The notes under the pieces are model-generated. The model did not search any database and was not told the origin of the DNA. It saw nothing but the letters and a program-made list of their open reading frames with translations. DNA of 64,000 nt, from NCBI GenBank assembly GCA_021531865.1, contig JAFBIW010000003.1:1-64000 (forward strand). Reading direction: 5' to 3'. Of the stretch, positions 26,125-34,447 are shown one piece after another; the first letter of the stretch is position 1, and each line of letters starts with the position of its first letter. Both the position numbers and the translations under genes were made by a program. This stretch comes from Butyricicoccus pullicaecorum. Its GTDB lineage: Bacteria > Bacillota > Clostridia > Oscillospirales > Butyricicoccaceae.

Positions 26125-28572
26125 TCACAAAGCGTCGGGGTTCAGATCGGCGAAGACCGAAATGCCCCTGTTTCTGTTGTCCTTCAAAAATTCGAGCAGC
26201 ACGCCCGAGATGAGCTGCCTGCGCCGCTTGTTGTCCGGGCAGCGCAGGATCAGATGATAGCGGTAGCGGCCCATCACGCGCACGACCGATGCGGGCGAAG
26301 GCCCAAGCACCGGATAGCGGAAATCGGCAAATTGTCCCTGCATCAGGCTGAGCAACCGATTTTTCAGGCGCAGCAGCGCGGTCATGACCTCGGATTCCCG
26401 TTCGCCCACCGCAGTGAGCAACAGCATCTGCTGGACAGGCGGCATGAGCAGGGCGCGGCGGACGTCGATCTCGTCGGCGTAGAACTTTTCATAGTCCTGA
26501 CGGGCGGCGGCCAGAATGACCGGATGATCGGGGTTGTAGGTCTGAATGATGGCACGGCCTTGCGTCTCGCGGCGGCCGGCCCGCCCTACGACCTGCGTGA
26601 TGAGGGAAAAGGTGCGCTCCCGCGCACGGTAATCCTGCGCATAGAGCGACTGGTCGGCGTCCAGCACACCGACGAGCGTCACATGCTCGAAATCGAGTCC
26701 CTTGGCGACCATCTGCGTGCCGAGCAGGATATCCGCCCGTCCCTTGGCGAAGGTCTCGAGCAGGCGGTAGTGCGAGTTTTTGGTCGTTGTCGTGTCCGCA
26801 TCCATCCGCAGCACGCGCGCCTTGGGGAACAGCGTGTGCAGCTCCTCCTCGACCCGCTGAGTACCGGCGGATTCCATATAGAGATGGGGCGAGCCACATT
26901 CGGGGCACAGGCCGGTGATCTTGATGGATGCGCCGCAGAAATGGCACATGGCGCGGCCGCTGGCCGAGTGGTAGGTCAGTGTGGTCGAGCAGGACGGACA
27001 TTCGGGCACCCAGCCGCACATTGTGCAGCCGATCACCCGGCTGTTGCCCCGACGATTCAGGAACAGGATCGCCTGTTCCCCGCGTTCGAGGTTTTCCGCC
27101 AGCGCGTCATACAGCGTCCGGCCGATCGTGTACGTCCAGCCTGCGCGGGCTTCGCCGCGCCGGTCGGCAATGACGACCTTGGGCAGCGCGACGCCCTGAT
27201 ACCGCTCGGGCAGGCGGAACATCGGATATTTCCCCTGCTCCGCGCCGAAATAGGTCTCGACCGAAGGCGTCGCGGAGCCGAGCACCAGCAGGGCGTTCTC
27301 CTGCGAGACCCGGTATTTGGCCACATCACGGGCGTGATAGCGCGGCGACTGCTCGGATTTATACGCGCTGTCCTGTTCCTCGTCCAGCACGATCAGACCC
27401 AGCTCGTGCACCGGTGCGAACACAGCCGAACGGGTGCCGATCACGACCCGGGCACGGCCCGAGCGGATCTTCTTCCAGCTATCGTACCGTTCTCCGGCGG
27501 ACAGTCCTGAATGCAAAACGGACACGGTATCTCCAAATCGGCCGACAAAAAGACGGACGATCTGCGGAGTCAGGCCAATCTCGGGCACCAGCAGGATCGC
27601 TGATTTTCCTGCCGCCAGAACGTCGTCGATCAGGCGCAGATAGATCTGCGTTTTGCCGCTGCCGGTCACGCCGAACAGCAGCGCGGCCTCCGGCTTACCG
27701 GTTTGCATCCGCGCGCGGATGCCTTCATACGCGGCCTGCTGCTGCGCATTGAGCACGGGTGCAGGCACTTCCTCGACCTCGGAGTAATCCGGCGTGCGCA
27801 GACGTTCGATCTGTTCGGCCGCCAGCAGTCCGCGCTTGACCATGCCGCGCAGCACCGCGTCCGACGCACCGGTCATATAGGACAGCTCCTTTTGACTCAT
27901 CGAGCAGCCGTCCGCCAGCAGAGAAACAACATCCATCTGCACAGGCGTCCGTGCGCGCGCCGCCTTCTGCATTGCTTCCGACGGTTCGACCGCGAGAGAG
28001 AGCATTTTCTCGGTTTTGTCGAGGGTCTTCTGCTGAACATGGCTGTGGTATTCCAGATAGCCGGCCTGCTCCAGCTCGTCGAGCATCCGATTGGTGCAGC
28101 GGCCGCCGGTCAGCGTGCGGATCTCCTCGACCGTACGCTCGGGCGTGGTTTCGGAGAACAGACGCATGACGTCAGCCAGCGGTTTTTCAAGTACCGTCTC
28201 CGGCTGGCGCAGGAGGGTATAGGTCTCCCGGCGCCGGAACCACAGACCGGAGGGCAGCATCAGACGCAGACAATCGAAAAAGGTGCAGTAAAGATGCTCG
28301 CGCAGCCAGATTGCCAGACGGATCTGCGCGTCCTCGAGCACGGGCGTTTCGTCCAGCACCTCGGCCAACGGCTTGAGGCGGGTACGCGGGTAGCCGGGCG
28401 GGCGCAGCAACAGGATGACACCCTCGGACTTCTTGTTTCCGCGTCCGAAGGGCACCAGAACGCGGCAGCCCACCTGCGCCTGTCCGTACAGGCCATCCGG
28501 GATGATATAATCGTATAATTTGTCGATCGCATAGGTTGCTGCATCGACCGCGACGGCGCAGACCGCTTGCAT
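26125..28572 (-). CDS. priA: Primosomal protein N' (replication restart helicase PriA)
   Basis: It reloads the replisome at stalled forks. The 815 residues have a 3'-end-binding N-terminal domain, a winged helix, a superfamily 2 helicase with Walker A GVTGSGKT and LDEEQDSAYK (canonical DEEHD, here with Gln), a zinc-binding insert with eight Cys (CTMCGWVPECPSC...CHFCG...CPEC) and a C-terminal helicase lobe QVVGRAGR. The ATG at 28572 gives the usual length and starts 5 bp after the coaBC stop. Confidence 0.95.
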   Translation of the reverse strand: MQAVCAVAVDAATYAIDKLYDYIIPDGLYGQAQVGCRVLVPFGRGNKKSEGVILLLRPPGYPRTRLKPLAEVLDETPVLEDAQIRLAIWLREHLYCTFFDCLRLMLPSGLWFRRRETYTLLRQPETVLEKPLADVMRLFSETTPERTVEEIRTLTGGRCTNRMLDELEQAGYLEYHSHVQQKTLDKTEKMLSLAVEPSEAMQKAARARTPVQMDVVSLLADGCSMSQKELSYMTGASDAVLRGMVKRGLLAAEQIERLRTPDYSEVEEVPAPVLNAQQQAAYEGIRARMQTGKPEAALLFGVTGSGKTQIYLRLIDDVLAAGKSAILLVPEIGLTPQIVRLFVGRFGDTVSVLHSGLSAGERYDSWKKIRSGRARVVIGTRSAVFAPVHELGLIVLDEEQDSAYKSEQSPRYHARDVAKYRVSQENALLVLGSATPSVETYFGAEQGKYPMFRLPERYQGVALPKVVIADRRGEARAGWTYTIGRTLYDALAENLERGEQAILFLNRRGNSRVIGCTMCGWVPECPSCSTTLTYHSASGRAMCHFCGASIKITGLCPECGSPHLYMESAGTQRVEEELHTLFPKARVLRMDADTTTTKNSHYRLLETFAKGRADILLGTQMVAKGLDFEHVTLVGVLDADQSLYAQDYRARERTFSLITQVVGRAGRRETQGRAIIQTYNPDHPVILAAARQDYEKFYADEIDVRRALLMPPVQQMLLLTAVGERESEVMTALLRLKNRLLSLMQGQFADFRYPVLGPSPASVVRVMGRYRYHLILRCPDNKRRRQLISGVLLEFLKDNRNRGISVFADLNPDAL

Positions 28573-28576
28573 GGCG

Positions 28577-29788
28577 TTACCGATCCTTTTTCTGATGGAT
28601 GGCGAGCATCCGGTCAAGCACAATATCGGCGAGCGAATCCTTGGCCATCAGGTCGAGTGATTCGGCCGAGCCGTCCCGATACAGCAGAGTCGCGACGTTG
28701 GTGTCGTGTGCGAAGCCCGCGCCCGCCGTGCGCAGATTGTTTGCGACCAGCATGTCGCAGTTCTTCCCTTCCAGCTTGGCGCGGGAATTGTTGATCAGGT
28801 CGCGCGTCTCCATGGAGAAGCCGCAGACGGTCTGGTGATCGTTTTTTCGTGCGCCGATCTCCTTGAGGATATCGGGATTTCTGACTAACGCAACGGACAT
28901 ATCGTCCTGCTTTTTCTTGAGCTTGTCGTCGGCGCAGGTGGCCGGGCGATAATCACCGACCGCGGCGGCCTTGATGACCCAGTCAAGCCGGGGCAGCCGG
29001 GACAGGACGGCGTCATACATATCCAGTGCGGATGTGATGGGTACGACCTCAACGCCCTCGGGCGGGGTCAGCGCGACCGGGCCGCTGATCAGTGTGACAC
29101 GCGCGCCGCGCGCCCGTGCGCGTTCTGCGATCGCGTAGCCCATTTTGCCGGTCGAGTGATTGCTCAGAAAGCGAACCGGATCCATCGCCTCGCGGGTCGG
29201 GCCGGCGGTGACCAAAACGGACAGGCCGGACAGATCCTTGGGGGTCAAAGCATCCTCGATCACGCGAACAATATCGGCCGGATCGGCCAGCTTGCCGGAG
29301 CCGGTGTCACCGCAGGCCAGATGACCGCTCACAGGCGCGGCAAAGCAGACGCCGCGTTCCCGCAGAAGCTCCATATTCTGCTGAACGACCGGATTTTCGT
29401 ACATATTGGTGTTCATTGCGGGCGCCATGACGATCGGTGCGCGCGTCGCCATCAGGGTGGTTGAGACCATATCGTCAGCAATGCCGTGCGCGGCCTTGCC
29501 GATGATGTTCGCGGTCGCGGGTGCGATGACGAAAACGTCGGCGCGCTTGGCCAGCGAGATGTGCTCCACCTCCCAGGTGAACGCGCGGTCAAACATATCA
29601 GTGACGACCCGGTTGCCGGAGAGCACCTCCAGCGTCAGGGGCGTGATGAAATGGGTGGCCGATTCGGTCATGATGATGTAGACCGACGCGCCTTTTTTGC
29701 GCAGGCGTGAGGTCAAATCGGCGGCCTTATATGCGGCGATACCACCCGTTACGCACAGAACGACGTTTTTTCCTTCCAGCGGACTCAT
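28577..29788 (-). CDS. coaBC: Bifunctional phosphopantothenoylcysteine decarboxylase/phosphopantothenate-cysteine ligase
   Basis: It carries out two consecutive steps of coenzyme A synthesis. The 403 residues have the FMN-binding CoaC half (1-180) with PAMNTNMYENP and HLACGDTGSGKLAD, and the CoaB half with TAGPTREAMDPVRFLSNHSTG, DWVIKAAAVGDYRP and DKLKKKQDD. The ATG at 29788 has GAGGAAG upstream and lies 5 bp after the rpoZ stop. In this genome coenzyme A supply is co-transcribed with nucleotide and translation genes. Confidence 0.95.
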   Translation of the reverse strand: MSPLEGKNVVLCVTGGIAAYKAADLTSRLRKKGASVYIIMTESATHFITPLTLEVLSGNRVVTDMFDRAFTWEVEHISLAKRADVFVIAPATANIIGKAAHGIADDMVSTTLMATRAPIVMAPAMNTNMYENPVVQQNMELLRERGVCFAAPVSGHLACGDTGSGKLADPADIVRVIEDALTPKDLSGLSVLVTAGPTREAMDPVRFLSNHSTGKMGYAIAERARARGARVTLISGPVALTPPEGVEVVPITSALDMYDAVLSRLPRLDWVIKAAAVGDYRPATCADDKLKKKQDDMSVALVRNPDILKEIGARKNDHQTVCGFSMETRDLINNSRAKLEGKNCDMLVANNLRTAGAGFAHDTNVATLLYRDGSAESLDLMAKDSLADIVLDRMLAIHQKKDR

Positions 29789-29792
29789 GTTT

Positions 29793-30140
29793 TTACGCTT
29801 CCTCGTCGTCGGACGACTCGTCCTCGGCGGAATCGTCCTCATCCTCGTCGGCGTCATCCGACGAATCGGAGTGATACTCGTGATCAAGGTCAAGGTCGAG
29901 ATCGAGCGTGCCGGGCAGGTCGTTCGGGCGGATCTCAGGCTCGATCTTGGGGCCGGGGCAGTATACGATGGTGCCTGCGGCGATCTCGTCGAGCGCCAGC
30001 TTGACTGCCTTATCGGGCAGCGGCTCCTCGGTCTCCTCTGCCTCCTGCGCGATATCGCGGGCGCGCTGCGCGGCCAGATTGACCAGCAGATAACGGTTAC
30101 CTACCTTGTTCATCAGTTCCTTCATAGACGGCTTTAACAT
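29793..30140 (-). CDS. rpoZ: RNA polymerase omega subunit with a long acidic tail
   Basis: Omega helps fold beta-prime and assemble RNA polymerase. The first 60 residues are the family core (MLKPSMKELM, RYLLVNLAAQRARDI, KAVKLALDEIAAG). From about residue 78 comes a tail of 35-40 residues that is nearly all Asp, Glu and Ser. Omega is usually 65-90 residues, so 115 is long. The position between gmk and coaBC is the canonical one. The tail may be disordered. Confidence 0.92.
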   Translation of the reverse strand: MLKPSMKELMNKVGNRYLLVNLAAQRARDIAQEAEETEEPLPDKAVKLALDEIAAGTIVYCPGPKIEPEIRPNDLPGTLDLDLDLDHEYHSDSSDDADEDEDDSAEDESSDDEEA

Positions 30141-30175
30141 GTCAAATTACCTCGTTTTATCTTCAGATTTTTGGA

Positions 30176-30757
30176 TTAACCAAGTTCATGTGCCACACGG
30201 CAGCGCTCGGCGCGCAGGATGGCGCGCAGGTCGCCGATGGCTTCCTGCAGGTCGTCGTTGACGATGACATAATCGAAACGATCCGCATATTTCAACTCCT
30301 GCTCGGCGGTCGCCAGACGGGCGGCGATCTTTTTCTCCGATTCGGTGCCGCGGCCGTGCAGGCGGTCGGACAGCTCCTCGAGTGAGGGCGGCGCGACGAA
30401 GACCATTACGGCGTCCGGACGTTTTTCGTGAATCTGCATTGCGCCTTGCACCTCGATCTCAAGCACGACGTCATACCCGGCGGCCAACTGATCATTGACC
30501 GGCTGCTCGGGTGTGCCGTAGTAGTTGCCGACATAGCAGGCGTGCTCCAGAAACGCGTCCTGCGCGATCTTCGCTTCAAAATCCTCCTTTTTCAGGAACC
30601 AGTAATGTACGCCGTTGACCTCGCCCTCGCGCGGCCCGCGGGTCGTCGCGGAAACGGACAGGCGCAGCCGGTCGTCCGACGCGAGAACCTCCTTCAGAAT
30701 CGTTCCCTTACCGGTGCCCGAAGGCCCGGTGAATACAAACAGTTTTCCTTTATTCAT
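30176..30757 (-). CDS. gmk: Guanylate kinase
   Basis: It phosphorylates GMP to GDP. The 193 residues have the P-loop GPSGTGKGT, the GMP-binding segment [21 protein letters not shown] and the lid region. The ATG at 30757 is 6 bp after GAGGGGG; in-frame ATGs earlier are too near that RBS. It overlaps remA by 8 bp. The gmk-rpoZ-coaBC-priA order is conserved in Firmicutes. Confidence 0.96.
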   Translation of the reverse strand: MNKGKLFVFTGPSGTGKGTILKEVLASDDRLRLSVSATTRGPREGEVNGVHYWFLKKEDFEAKIAQDAFLEHACYVGNYYGTPEQPVNDQLAAGYDVVLEIEVQGAMQIHEKRPDAVMVFVAPPSLEELSDRLHGRGTESEKKIAARLATAEQELKYADRFDYVIVNDDLQEAIGDLRAILRAERCRVAHELG

Positions 30758-31016
30758 CTTCATCCCCCTCGTCATCCTCTTCCCGTGCGTCCATACGGCC
30801 CGCGATGGTCTCGGGCTGGATGGCGGACAGGATCACGTGGTCGCTGTCCGTGATGAGCACGGCGCGGGTACGGCGTCCGTAGGTCGCGTCGATGACCACC
30901 CCACGGTCACGCGCCTCCTGAACGATACGCTTGATGGGCGCCGAATCCGGGCTGACGATTGCAACCAGACGGCTGGCGGACACCATGTTGCCAAAGCCAA
31001 TGTTGATCAGCTTCAT
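30750..31016 (-). CDS. remA: Extracellular matrix regulator RemA-like (DUF370)
   Basis: 88 residues. The first 75 ([30 protein letters not shown]... and [22 protein letters not shown]) are the DUF370/RemA DNA-binding fold. In Bacillus RemA activates biofilm matrix and osmoprotection genes as a ring-like oligomer. Here it ends with an acidic tail ([10 protein letters not shown]) that is not needed in the core fold. It lies between yicC and gmk as in Bacillus and many Clostridia. Confidence 0.92.
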   Translation of the reverse strand: MKLINIGFGNMVSASRLVAIVSPDSAPIKRIVQEARDRGVVIDATYGRRTRAVLITDSDHVILSAIQPETIAGRMDAREEDDEGDEDE

Positions 31017-31037
31017 TTGTTCTCCCCCGCTTTGCTG

Positions 31038-31913
31038 TTATTCGATATTCTGGATCTGCTCGCGAATCTTCTCGATCTCCGATTTGAGATCGACCACGAT
31101 CTTGGCCAGCTCGGCATCGTTCGCCTTGGAGCCGATCGTGTTGGACTCGCGGTTCATCTCCTGCACCAAAAAGTCCAGCTTGCGGCCGACCGGCTTTTCC
31201 TCGGCCAGCATCAGATCGAGCTGGTGCAGGTGGCTGCGCAGGCGGACGGTCTCTTCATCGACCGCGGTACGGTCGGCGTAGATTGCAGCCTCGGTCAGGA
31301 TGCGCTGCGGGTCGATCGCGGTATCGGCTAGGATCTCCTGCATCCGCTTTTCGAGCTTCTCACGGTATTCGACGACGCGCTGGGGCGCGCGCGCTTCGAC
31401 GGCGGAGACCAGCGTCAGGATGGTCTCCCCCCGGGCACGCACATCAGCCGCCATTTTTTCGCCCTCCCGGGCACGCATGACTTCAAACTCGTCGACAGCC
31501 TGATGGAAGACAGACAAAACGTCGCGCGTCAGCTCCTCTGTGTCTTCCTCGACCCGTTCGCCGGTCAGCACGTCAGGCATTTTGGCGAGCGACAACAGAG
31601 AGACGTCGTTGGGAAGACCGGTCGCCTCGCTCAGCTGACGCAGCGCATCCAGATAGCTCTGTGCCAGCGGAAGATTGACGCGAACGCGGGTATCGTCTGC
31701 ATCGACCGATTCCATCTGGACGAAAATATCGACCTTACCACGCGAGATCCGTGTACCGGCGGCTTTTTTCAGCGCTTCCTCGAGAAAGCCGTAGGCTCTC
31801 GGACATTTGACATTGACGTCCAGATAGCGATGATTGACCGCGCGGACTTCAACGGTGATCTCACGTCCGCGGACGGCAGTGCGTGCGCGGCCGTAGCCGG
31901 TCATACTTTTCAT
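31038..31913 (-). CDS. yicC: YicC/YloC-family endoribonuclease
   Basis: A 291-residue protein starting MKSMTGYGRARTAVRGREITVEVRAVNHRYLDV and ending with the conserved FLVQEMNRESNTIGSKANDAEL and IVVDLKSEIEKIREQIQNIE helix. Family members are oligomeric RNases implicated in small-RNA turnover. The position upstream of remA-gmk is canonical. Confidence 0.92.
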   Translation of the reverse strand: MKSMTGYGRARTAVRGREITVEVRAVNHRYLDVNVKCPRAYGFLEEALKKAAGTRISRGKVDIFVQMESVDADDTRVRVNLPLAQSYLDALRQLSEATGLPNDVSLLSLAKMPDVLTGERVEEDTEELTRDVLSVFHQAVDEFEVMRAREGEKMAADVRARGETILTLVSAVEARAPQRVVEYREKLEKRMQEILADTAIDPQRILTEAAIYADRTAVDEETVRLRSHLHQLDLMLAEEKPVGRKLDFLVQEMNRESNTIGSKANDAELAKIVVDLKSEIEKIREQIQNIE

Positions 31914-31935
31914 ATTGCTACACCCTTACTTTTAT

Positions 31936-32448
31936 TTATAGATTGTGAAACCGCCGTGCCAGTCCGCGCATCCCTGCGAAGATTCTTGACACGCACAGGT
32001 CGTAATATACAAAAATGAGATTGCCGCCGATCAGCACGCCGCAGACAACGACTGGGGAGAGAGCCGGCAGCTCGGGAATAAAGCCGAGCGAAATGAGCTT
32101 CATCACGATCATGACCCAGAGATTTGCAAAGATCAGCTTGCTGACGAGCCGGGTCGAGCGGTGCTTGAGCCGTCCGGTCCAGAATTTCAGGACGGTATAC
32201 AGGCCGAAAAACCCGGTATACAGGATCGCGATGGATTTATCCGGCAGGACGAACAGGGAAAGCAGCGCGGTCGCAGCGTAGACCAGCGTGCCCAGCCGGT
32301 ATTCCCCTACGAGGAAGAAGAGAGCCGGGATGAAACCGACCAGCATACAGGCAGCCCAGCTTGCGATGGAAAGGAAGGTCGCGACATACAGGAGCGCCAC
32401 CGAAAGGCCGGTGACCATGCCGCCGCGTGCGACCTGACGCGCATTCAT
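31936..32448 (-). CDS. Multi-pass membrane protein of unknown function
   Basis: 170 residues with about five hydrophobic spans, including GMVTGLSVALLYVATFLSI, GFIPALFFLVGEY, TLVYAATALLSLFVL and PVVVCGVLIGGNLIFVYYDL. The layout resembles small S-component-like or DUF2232-like proteins, but I cannot assign a family. The start ATG overlaps the stop of the J-domain gene (TGATG), so the two are translationally coupled. It precedes yicC by 22 bp and opens the core operon together with its two upstream partners. Confidence 0.7.
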   Translation of the reverse strand: MNARQVARGGMVTGLSVALLYVATFLSIASWAACMLVGFIPALFFLVGEYRLGTLVYAATALLSLFVLPDKSIAILYTGFFGLYTVLKFWTGRLKHRSTRLVSKLIFANLWVMIVMKLISLGFIPELPALSPVVVCGVLIGGNLIFVYYDLCVSRIFAGMRGLARRFHNL

Positions 32449-33044
32449 CAGCAGCCGCCTCCTCCGCAGCAGCAGTTGAGCATACACTGCAGGCAGATAA
32501 GCTGACCGCAGCAGTCGCAGGCGTTGACCGAATCCATCGGCCGGTAGCCGCCATAGCTCGCGCCCATGTTCAGGTTATTGAGCGCGCTGCGGTATTCCGC
32601 GTTGGACGGATCCATGGAGCAGGCCTGCATATAGCAGCGCTGCGCTTCGTCATACCAGCCCTTGCGGAAATAGACCGTACCCATGAGGAAATACCATTCG
32701 GCGTCCCGCTGCGGGCTGCGGCTGAGCAGCTCCTCCGCCATGGAGAGGTTGCCCGCGTTAATCGCCGAGCGCACCTGAGAATAGATCCCCGTGCCGCTCT
32801 GCCGCTGCTGATAGCCGCCGTATGCCTGCTGCCCGGCCGCTCCGGCCTTTTTCGCGCCGTTGCGCTCGTTCATGATCATATCGTAGGCTTCGTTGATTTC
32901 TTTCATCCGGGCTTCCGCCAGATCGGCCAGCGGATTGTTGACATAATTATCCGGGTGATATTTACGGGCGAGCTCACGATAGGCGCGTTTGACGTCGTCA
33001 TCGCTTGTCTGCGGCGTTACGCCGAGAACTTTATAAGGATCCAT
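32448..33044 (-). CDS. J-domain protein with TPR-like middle and Cys-rich tail
   Basis: 198 residues. The N-terminal J domain (1-70) has the Hsp70-activating HPD at 30-32. The middle (about 95-165) reads as one or two TPR-like hairpins (AEWYFLMGTVYFRKGWYDEAQRCYMQA). The last 24 residues contain nine Cys (CDCC, CLQC, CCC, GGGGC), which could bind zinc or another metal. It lacks the G/F and zinc-repeat layout of DnaJ, so it is a specialised co-chaperone. It overlaps the DUF5685 gene upstream and the membrane protein gene downstream. Confidence 0.85.
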   Translation of the reverse strand: MDPYKVLGVTPQTSDDDVKRAYRELARKYHPDNYVNNPLADLAEARMKEINEAYDMIMNERNGAKKAGAAGQQAYGGYQQRQSGTGIYSQVRSAINAGNLSMAEELLSRSPQRDAEWYFLMGTVYFRKGWYDEAQRCYMQACSMDPSNAEYRSALNNLNMGASYGGYRPMDSVNACDCCGQLICLQCMLNCCCGGGGC

Positions 33045-33915
33045 GCTGATCATGTCCTCCGTTTGATTGATAGGTTCCGTCCAGCACCTGCCGGGTCACG
33101 AGCGGCAGGCCAAGATCGATCATATTTTTCAAGAGCCCCTGATCGCGGTACAGGGTCAGAAGCTGACAGGCTGTGTGGATGTCGAGCAGCGAACGTTCGA
33201 GTGTGTGCTCAAGCTGCTCCTTGACCGGCTCCAGTCCGGGCTTTGTCAGGCCGAAGCGGAGTGCGATCGGATTGTATGCGCCGGATGCGAGATCCTCGGC
33301 CAGATCGGCACAGGCGTCCAGCAGATAGAGCCAGCGGCCGGTGTGATAAAACATCTGTCTGAGAATGCGGGCGGTGTTCGCCTCACAGGACGGCACGGCG
33401 GCGGCCAAAAGCCGCGCGAAGGTATCTGCCGGTCGGTCGAGCGAGGGCGTGCGCGCCTGCTCGAGTGCGGAAAGCTCATCGAGACAGGTGCGCATCGTTT
33501 CGTCGAGCGCGGGCTGCGCCGCGCTTGCCCTGCGGTAAGCAGGCCGCATCAGGCGAAGCAGCGCGCGCGCCGCCAGACGTTTGACCCCGGTTTCGTCGGC
33601 GATCGTGTCGCGTGTTTTATGGTAAACGAGCAGGACGCTGACATCGGCTGTATAGGCCAGCGCATCTGACGAACGGCAGACACATTTCTTCCGCAGGGGA
33701 CTGGCGTCGCAGCGGCAGGTCTCAGTCCCAGGATCGTCCGGGGTAACCGCGCCCAGAACCAGCGCCAAAAAGGTCATATCGTAGCTGAGAAACCAGGTCT
33801 GCATCCGGCCGTATCGCCGCTTGATCTCGTGGCACAGACCGCAGTATACGGCCTGAAACCGATCGACCTCGCGCACACGAAGCTCCGGCTTGACCGGCCG
33901 GATGAATCCAAACAT
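33031..33915 (-). CDS. DUF5685 family protein
   Basis: A 294-residue mostly helical protein of unknown function. Visible features are YCGLCHE (Cys25, Cys28), CRC and CVC at 67-69 and 78-80, and two Asp-rich segments, TRDTIADE (Asp103, Asp107) and LLDACADLAEDLASGAYNPI (Asp200, Asp204, Asp208). These Asp-rich helices recall metal-diphosphate sites of all-alpha isoprenoid synthases; that is inference. The ATG at 33915 follows GAGGAG. It is the first gene of the long operon and overlaps the J-domain gene. Confidence 0.8.
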   Translation of the reverse strand: MFGFIRPVKPELRVREVDRFQAVYCGLCHEIKRRYGRMQTWFLSYDMTFLALVLGAVTPDDPGTETCRCDASPLRKKCVCRSSDALAYTADVSVLLVYHKTRDTIADETGVKRLAARALLRLMRPAYRRASAAQPALDETMRTCLDELSALEQARTPSLDRPADTFARLLAAAVPSCEANTARILRQMFYHTGRWLYLLDACADLAEDLASGAYNPIALRFGLTKPGLEPVKEQLEHTLERSLLDIHTACQLLTLYRDQGLLKNMIDLGLPLVTRQVLDGTYQSNGGHDQHGSL

Positions 33916-33957
33916 ATGTCATCTCCTCTGCCGCCCGAAAACAGGCATACCATATTC

Positions 33958-33991
33958 ATTATATTTTACAGGATATTCTCGGAAAAAACAA
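33958..33991 (-). promoter_or_regulatory. Promoter of the long DUF5685-to-thiN operon
   Basis: Minus strand TTGTTT (33986-33991), 17 bp, TAAAAT (33963-33968), with an overlapping TATAAT at 33958-33963. About 45 bp upstream of the first start codon. Its -35 lies in the T-run of the preceding terminator. Confidence 0.6.
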
Positions 33992-34014
33992 GACTGCCAG
34001 GCAAAAGGCAGTCA
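33983..34014 (-). terminator. Terminator of the cdaA-cdaR-FAD-rseC operon
   Basis: Minus-strand stem GACTGCC / GGCAGTC (34007-34013 with 33992-33998) followed by TTGTTTTTT, 16 bp after the rseC stop. Confidence 0.85.
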
Positions 34015-34029
34015 TTGTTTATAAAATAT

Positions 34030-34440
34030 TTACCCTTTTTTCACAATGGTGAAAACGATCTTGCCCGACGCCTTGACTTTTTTGTTGTACCCGACGGCCA
34101 GCAGGATGCCGATTACAAAGCCAATGATACCGGCGCAGGCCGCCGGGCCTTCCGAAAGGCCAAGGCCGGCGCAAACGCCGTACAGCACGAAAAACAGCAC
34201 GAGCGGAATGGCGTAAACAACAGCCGCCATGCCTAAAATCTGTTTGCTGGAGCCCTCGATCGTAACAACATCGCCCGTTTCCGCGCCGATGCGGTTGATC
34301 GCGGTCGCGCGGATGCGCTCGGTCGGATGGCCGCAGCCGCCGCATTTTCCGCAGTCATGGCTGCACGCGCCCTGACGCTGCACTTCAATCTCGGCATGGG
34401 TTCGGTCAATGACTCCCTTGACAACAGCTTTTTGCAACAT
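34030..34440 (-). CDS. RseC/MucC-family (SoxR-reducing system) membrane protein
   Basis: 136 residues: an N-terminal domain with the Cys cluster Cys26, Cys30, Cys33 and Cys36 (CSHDCGKCGGC), then two membrane spans (about 68-90 and 95-117) and a basic tail. RseC proteins work near Rnf or SoxR-reducing complexes and ApbE flavin transferases. Here the upstream neighbour is a FAD dehydrogenase and no Rnf gene is visible. The ATG at 34440 follows GGAG by 10 bp, inside the end of the upstream message. Role in redox transfer is inferred. Confidence 0.82.
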   Translation of the reverse strand: MLQKAVVKGVIDRTHAEIEVQRQGACSHDCGKCGGCGHPTERIRATAINRIGAETGDVVTIEGSSKQILGMAAVVYAIPLVLFFVLYGVCAGLGLSEGPAACAGIIGFVIGILLAVGYNKKVKASGKIVFTIVKKG

Positions 34441-34447
34441 AGATGAT

